DNA of 64,000 bases from Rhodospirillales bacterium (GTDB taxonomy: Bacteria; Pseudomonadota; Alphaproteobacteria; Rhodospirillales; Magnetospirillaceae). The notes under the pieces are model-generated. The model was not told the origin of the DNA. It worked only from the letters and a program-made list of their open reading frames with translations, and did no database searches. Positions 62,430 to 64,000 of this stretch are shown in pieces. The stretch spans positions 229,913-293,912 of the forward strand of contig JACFNC010000005.1 of NCBI GenBank assembly GCA_019455065.1. Direction: 5' to 3'. Position numbers and translations under genes: made by a program. Numbering within the stretch: the stretch's first letter is position 1; each line of letters opens with the position of its first letter.

Positions 62430-63931
62430 GCGCCACCGTCAGCGGTAACCGCGGCCTGTATCTCGAGGAGCCGCTGCTTTTCGAGCAGGACGCGCCGGGG
62501 CGGTGCGGTGTCGATCTGCCGGCGCCGGCGCCGGTCGCGGAGCGGCTGGGCGGCCTGAGACGGACGGGCGCCATCGGCCTGCCGGGTTTGTCCGAGCCGC
62601 AGGTCGTGCGCCACTACACGCGGCTGTCGCAGAAGAACCTGGGCATCGATTCGACCTTCTATCCCCTGGGCTCGTGCACGATGAAGCACAATCCCCGGCT
62701 CAACGAGAAGGTGGCGCGCCTGCCCGGCTTCGCCGACATCCACCCGTTCCAGCCGCAGCGCACCGTCCAGGGGGCGCTGGAACTGCTGGGTACGGCGGCG
62801 CACTGGCTGACGACGCTGACCGGCATGCCCGCGGTCGCCCTGTCGCCGGCCGCCGGCGCGCATGGCGAGCTGTGCGGCATGATGGCCATCCGTGCCGCGC
62901 TCGAGGCCCGGGGCGAGACGCGGCGGCGGGTCCTGGTGCCCGAATCGGCGCATGGCACCAATCCGGCCACCGCCGCGCTTTGCGGCTACGAGGTGGAATC
63001 GGTGCCGGCCAACCAGCGCGGCCGCGTCGATTTGGATGCGCTGAAAGGCAAGCTGGGCCCCGAGGTGGCGGCCTTCATGCTGACCAACCCCAACACCTGC
63101 GGCCTGTTCGAGGACGAAATCCTCGAGATCGCCGAGGCGGTGCATGCCGCCGGCGCCTTCTTCTACTGCGACGGCGCAAACTTCAACGCCATCGTCGGCC
63201 GTGTGCGCCCGGCCGACCTCGGCGTCGACTGCATGCACATCAACCTGCACAAGACCTTCTCGACCCCGCACGGCGGCGGCGGGCCGGGGGCGGGGCCCAC
63301 CGTGCTGGGCGCCGCGCTCGCGCCCTTCGCCCCGCTGCCGGTCGTGGTCGCGGACGGGCAGGGGTTCCGCCTGATCGAGCACGCCGCCGAGCGGCCCGGG
63401 GCGCAACCCTTCGGCCGGCTCAAGGGCTTCCACGGGCAGTTCGGGGTGATCGTGCGGGCGCTGGCCTACATGATGAGCCTGGGCGCCGACGGCCTGCGGC
63501 AGGCCTCGGGCGATGCGGTGCTGAACGCGAACTACCTGCTGGCGACGCTGTCGGACGAGCTGACGCCGTCCTATCCCGGGCCCTGCATGCACGAGGCGCT
63601 GTTCGACGACCGCTTTCTCAAGGGCAGCGGGGTCACCACGCTGGACATCGCCAAGGCGCTGCTCGACGAGGGCTTCCACCCGATGACCATGTATTTCCCG
63701 CTGGTCGTGCACGGGGCGCTGCTCATCGAGCCCACCGAGACCGAGGGCAAGGACACCCTGGACGCCTTCGCCGCCAGCCTGCGCGGCCTGGCGCGCCGCG
63801 CGCGGGAGGGCGACTCCGCCTATTTCAAGGCGGCCCCGACGCTCACCCCGCGCCGCCGCCTCGACGAAACCACCGCCGCCCGCACCCCCGTCCTGCGCTG
63901 GAGCCCGCCCGCCGACCGCGCCGCGGAGTAG
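62426..63931 (+). CDS. gcvPB: Glycine dehydrogenase (decarboxylating) subunit 2
   Basis: This 501-aa subunit carries the PLP site and decarboxylates glycine together with GcvPA. The PLP lysine is Lys276 in [64 protein letters not shown] and [21 protein letters not shown] are further conserved parts. After it, 69 nt remain to the window edge. Confidence 0.97.
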   Translation: MSATVSGNRGLYLEEPLLFEQDAPGRCGVDLPAPAPVAERLGGLRRTGAIGLPGLSEPQVVRHYTRLSQKNLGIDSTFYPLGSCTMKHNPRLNEKVARLPGFADIHPFQPQRTVQGALELLGTAAHWLTTLTGMPAVALSPAAGAHGELCGMMAIRAALEARGETRRRVLVPESAHGTNPATAALCGYEVESVPANQRGRVDLDALKGKLGPEVAAFMLTNPNTCGLFEDEILEIAEAVHAAGAFFYCDGANFNAIVGRVRPADLGVDCMHINLHKTFSTPHGGGGPGAGPTVLGAALAPFAPLPVVVADGQGFRLIEHAAERPGAQPFGRLKGFHGQFGVIVRALAYMMSLGADGLRQASGDAVLNANYLLATLSDELTPSYPGPCMHEALFDDRFLKGSGVTTLDIAKALLDEGFHPMTMYFPLVVHGALLIEPTETEGKDTLDAFAASLRGLARRAREGDSAYFKAAPTLTPRRRLDETTAARTPVLRWSPPADRAAE

Positions 63932-64000
63932 GCAAGGGGGAACGTTGTCATGTGTGGACGGCCCCTGCGGCGCAAGGGAAAAATGACTGACGAAGGTGGG

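Noticed and set aside
63950..64000. Possible start of a new gene at the right edge (ATG at 63950 or 63983)
   Set aside because: Only 17 codons are visible before the window ends, too few to support a call.

Overview
This 64 kb window is GC-rich chromosomal DNA with tightly packed genes, many joined by 1 to 4 nt overlaps (ATGA, GTGA). Gene content and local order point to an alphaproteobacterium, most likely of Rhodospirillales type. Pointers are ispH-thrB-rnhA, thrC followed by an M16 peptidase, a SUF operon headed by an Rrf2 regulator, a FYDLN-acid (TIGR02300-like) protein, ElbB, split GcvPA/GcvPB, and Rhodospirillaceae-like palindromic intergenic repeats. This placement is inferred from reading the sequence, not from a database search. 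I saw no rRNA, tRNA, CRISPR array, insertion sequence or prophage.

Layout. (1) 0-20 kb is a surface and secretion region. It holds the end of a DUF115 (Maf-like) protein, a repeat-rich spacer, a type I secretion ABC transporter with its membrane fusion protein, and an FkbM methyltransferase. A seven-step block for a CMP-activated ulosonic acid follows (NeuB-like synthase, KdsC-like phosphatase, SDR, aldehyde dehydrogenase, cytidylyltransferase, complete transketolase). Then come an unknown protein with a RelE/ParE-like toxin, a GT4 glycosyltransferase, a large unknown protein beside an XRE regulator, ManC, a SapC-family protein and a methyltransferase. (2) 20-25 kb holds a compact detoxification-like operon (GloB, GST, two cupins, DUF423), an APC permease and an apparently exported methyltransferase. 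(3) 25-31.5 kb is a SUF iron-sulfur operon (Rrf2 regulator, sufB-C-D-S-U-T). (4) 31.5-38 kb holds msrB, a FYDLN protein, a radical SAM protein, an orphan histidine kinase, two gene remnants and hrpB. (5) 38-43.6 kb is the most unusual unit: a SpoIIE-type phosphatase, an RsbW-like kinase and a STAS protein run directly into a complete MCE/Mla-type lipid transporter (permease, ATPase, MCE protein, lipoprotein). (6) 43.6-59 kb is mostly housekeeping: an RNA m5U methyltransferase, ElbB, an M32 carboxypeptidase, thrC, an M16 peptidase, YqgE, a DsbD-like protein, a peroxiredoxin, rnhA, thrB, ispH, a CDGSH protein and an AT-richer acyltransferase. (7) 59.3-64 kb is a glycine-cleavage operon (gcvT-H-PA-PB) behind a tandem glycine riboswitch.

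How the parts may work together. The first 20 kb looks devoted to making, activating and attaching sugars to surface or secreted proteins. The 38-43.6 kb unit suggests that lipid traffic between the membranes could be switched by reversible phosphorylation of a STAS subunit. The SUF, CDGSH, MsrB, DsbD-like and peroxiredoxin genes give the rest a redox and iron-sulfur flavour. The gcv operon is controlled by its product-relevant ligand, glycine.
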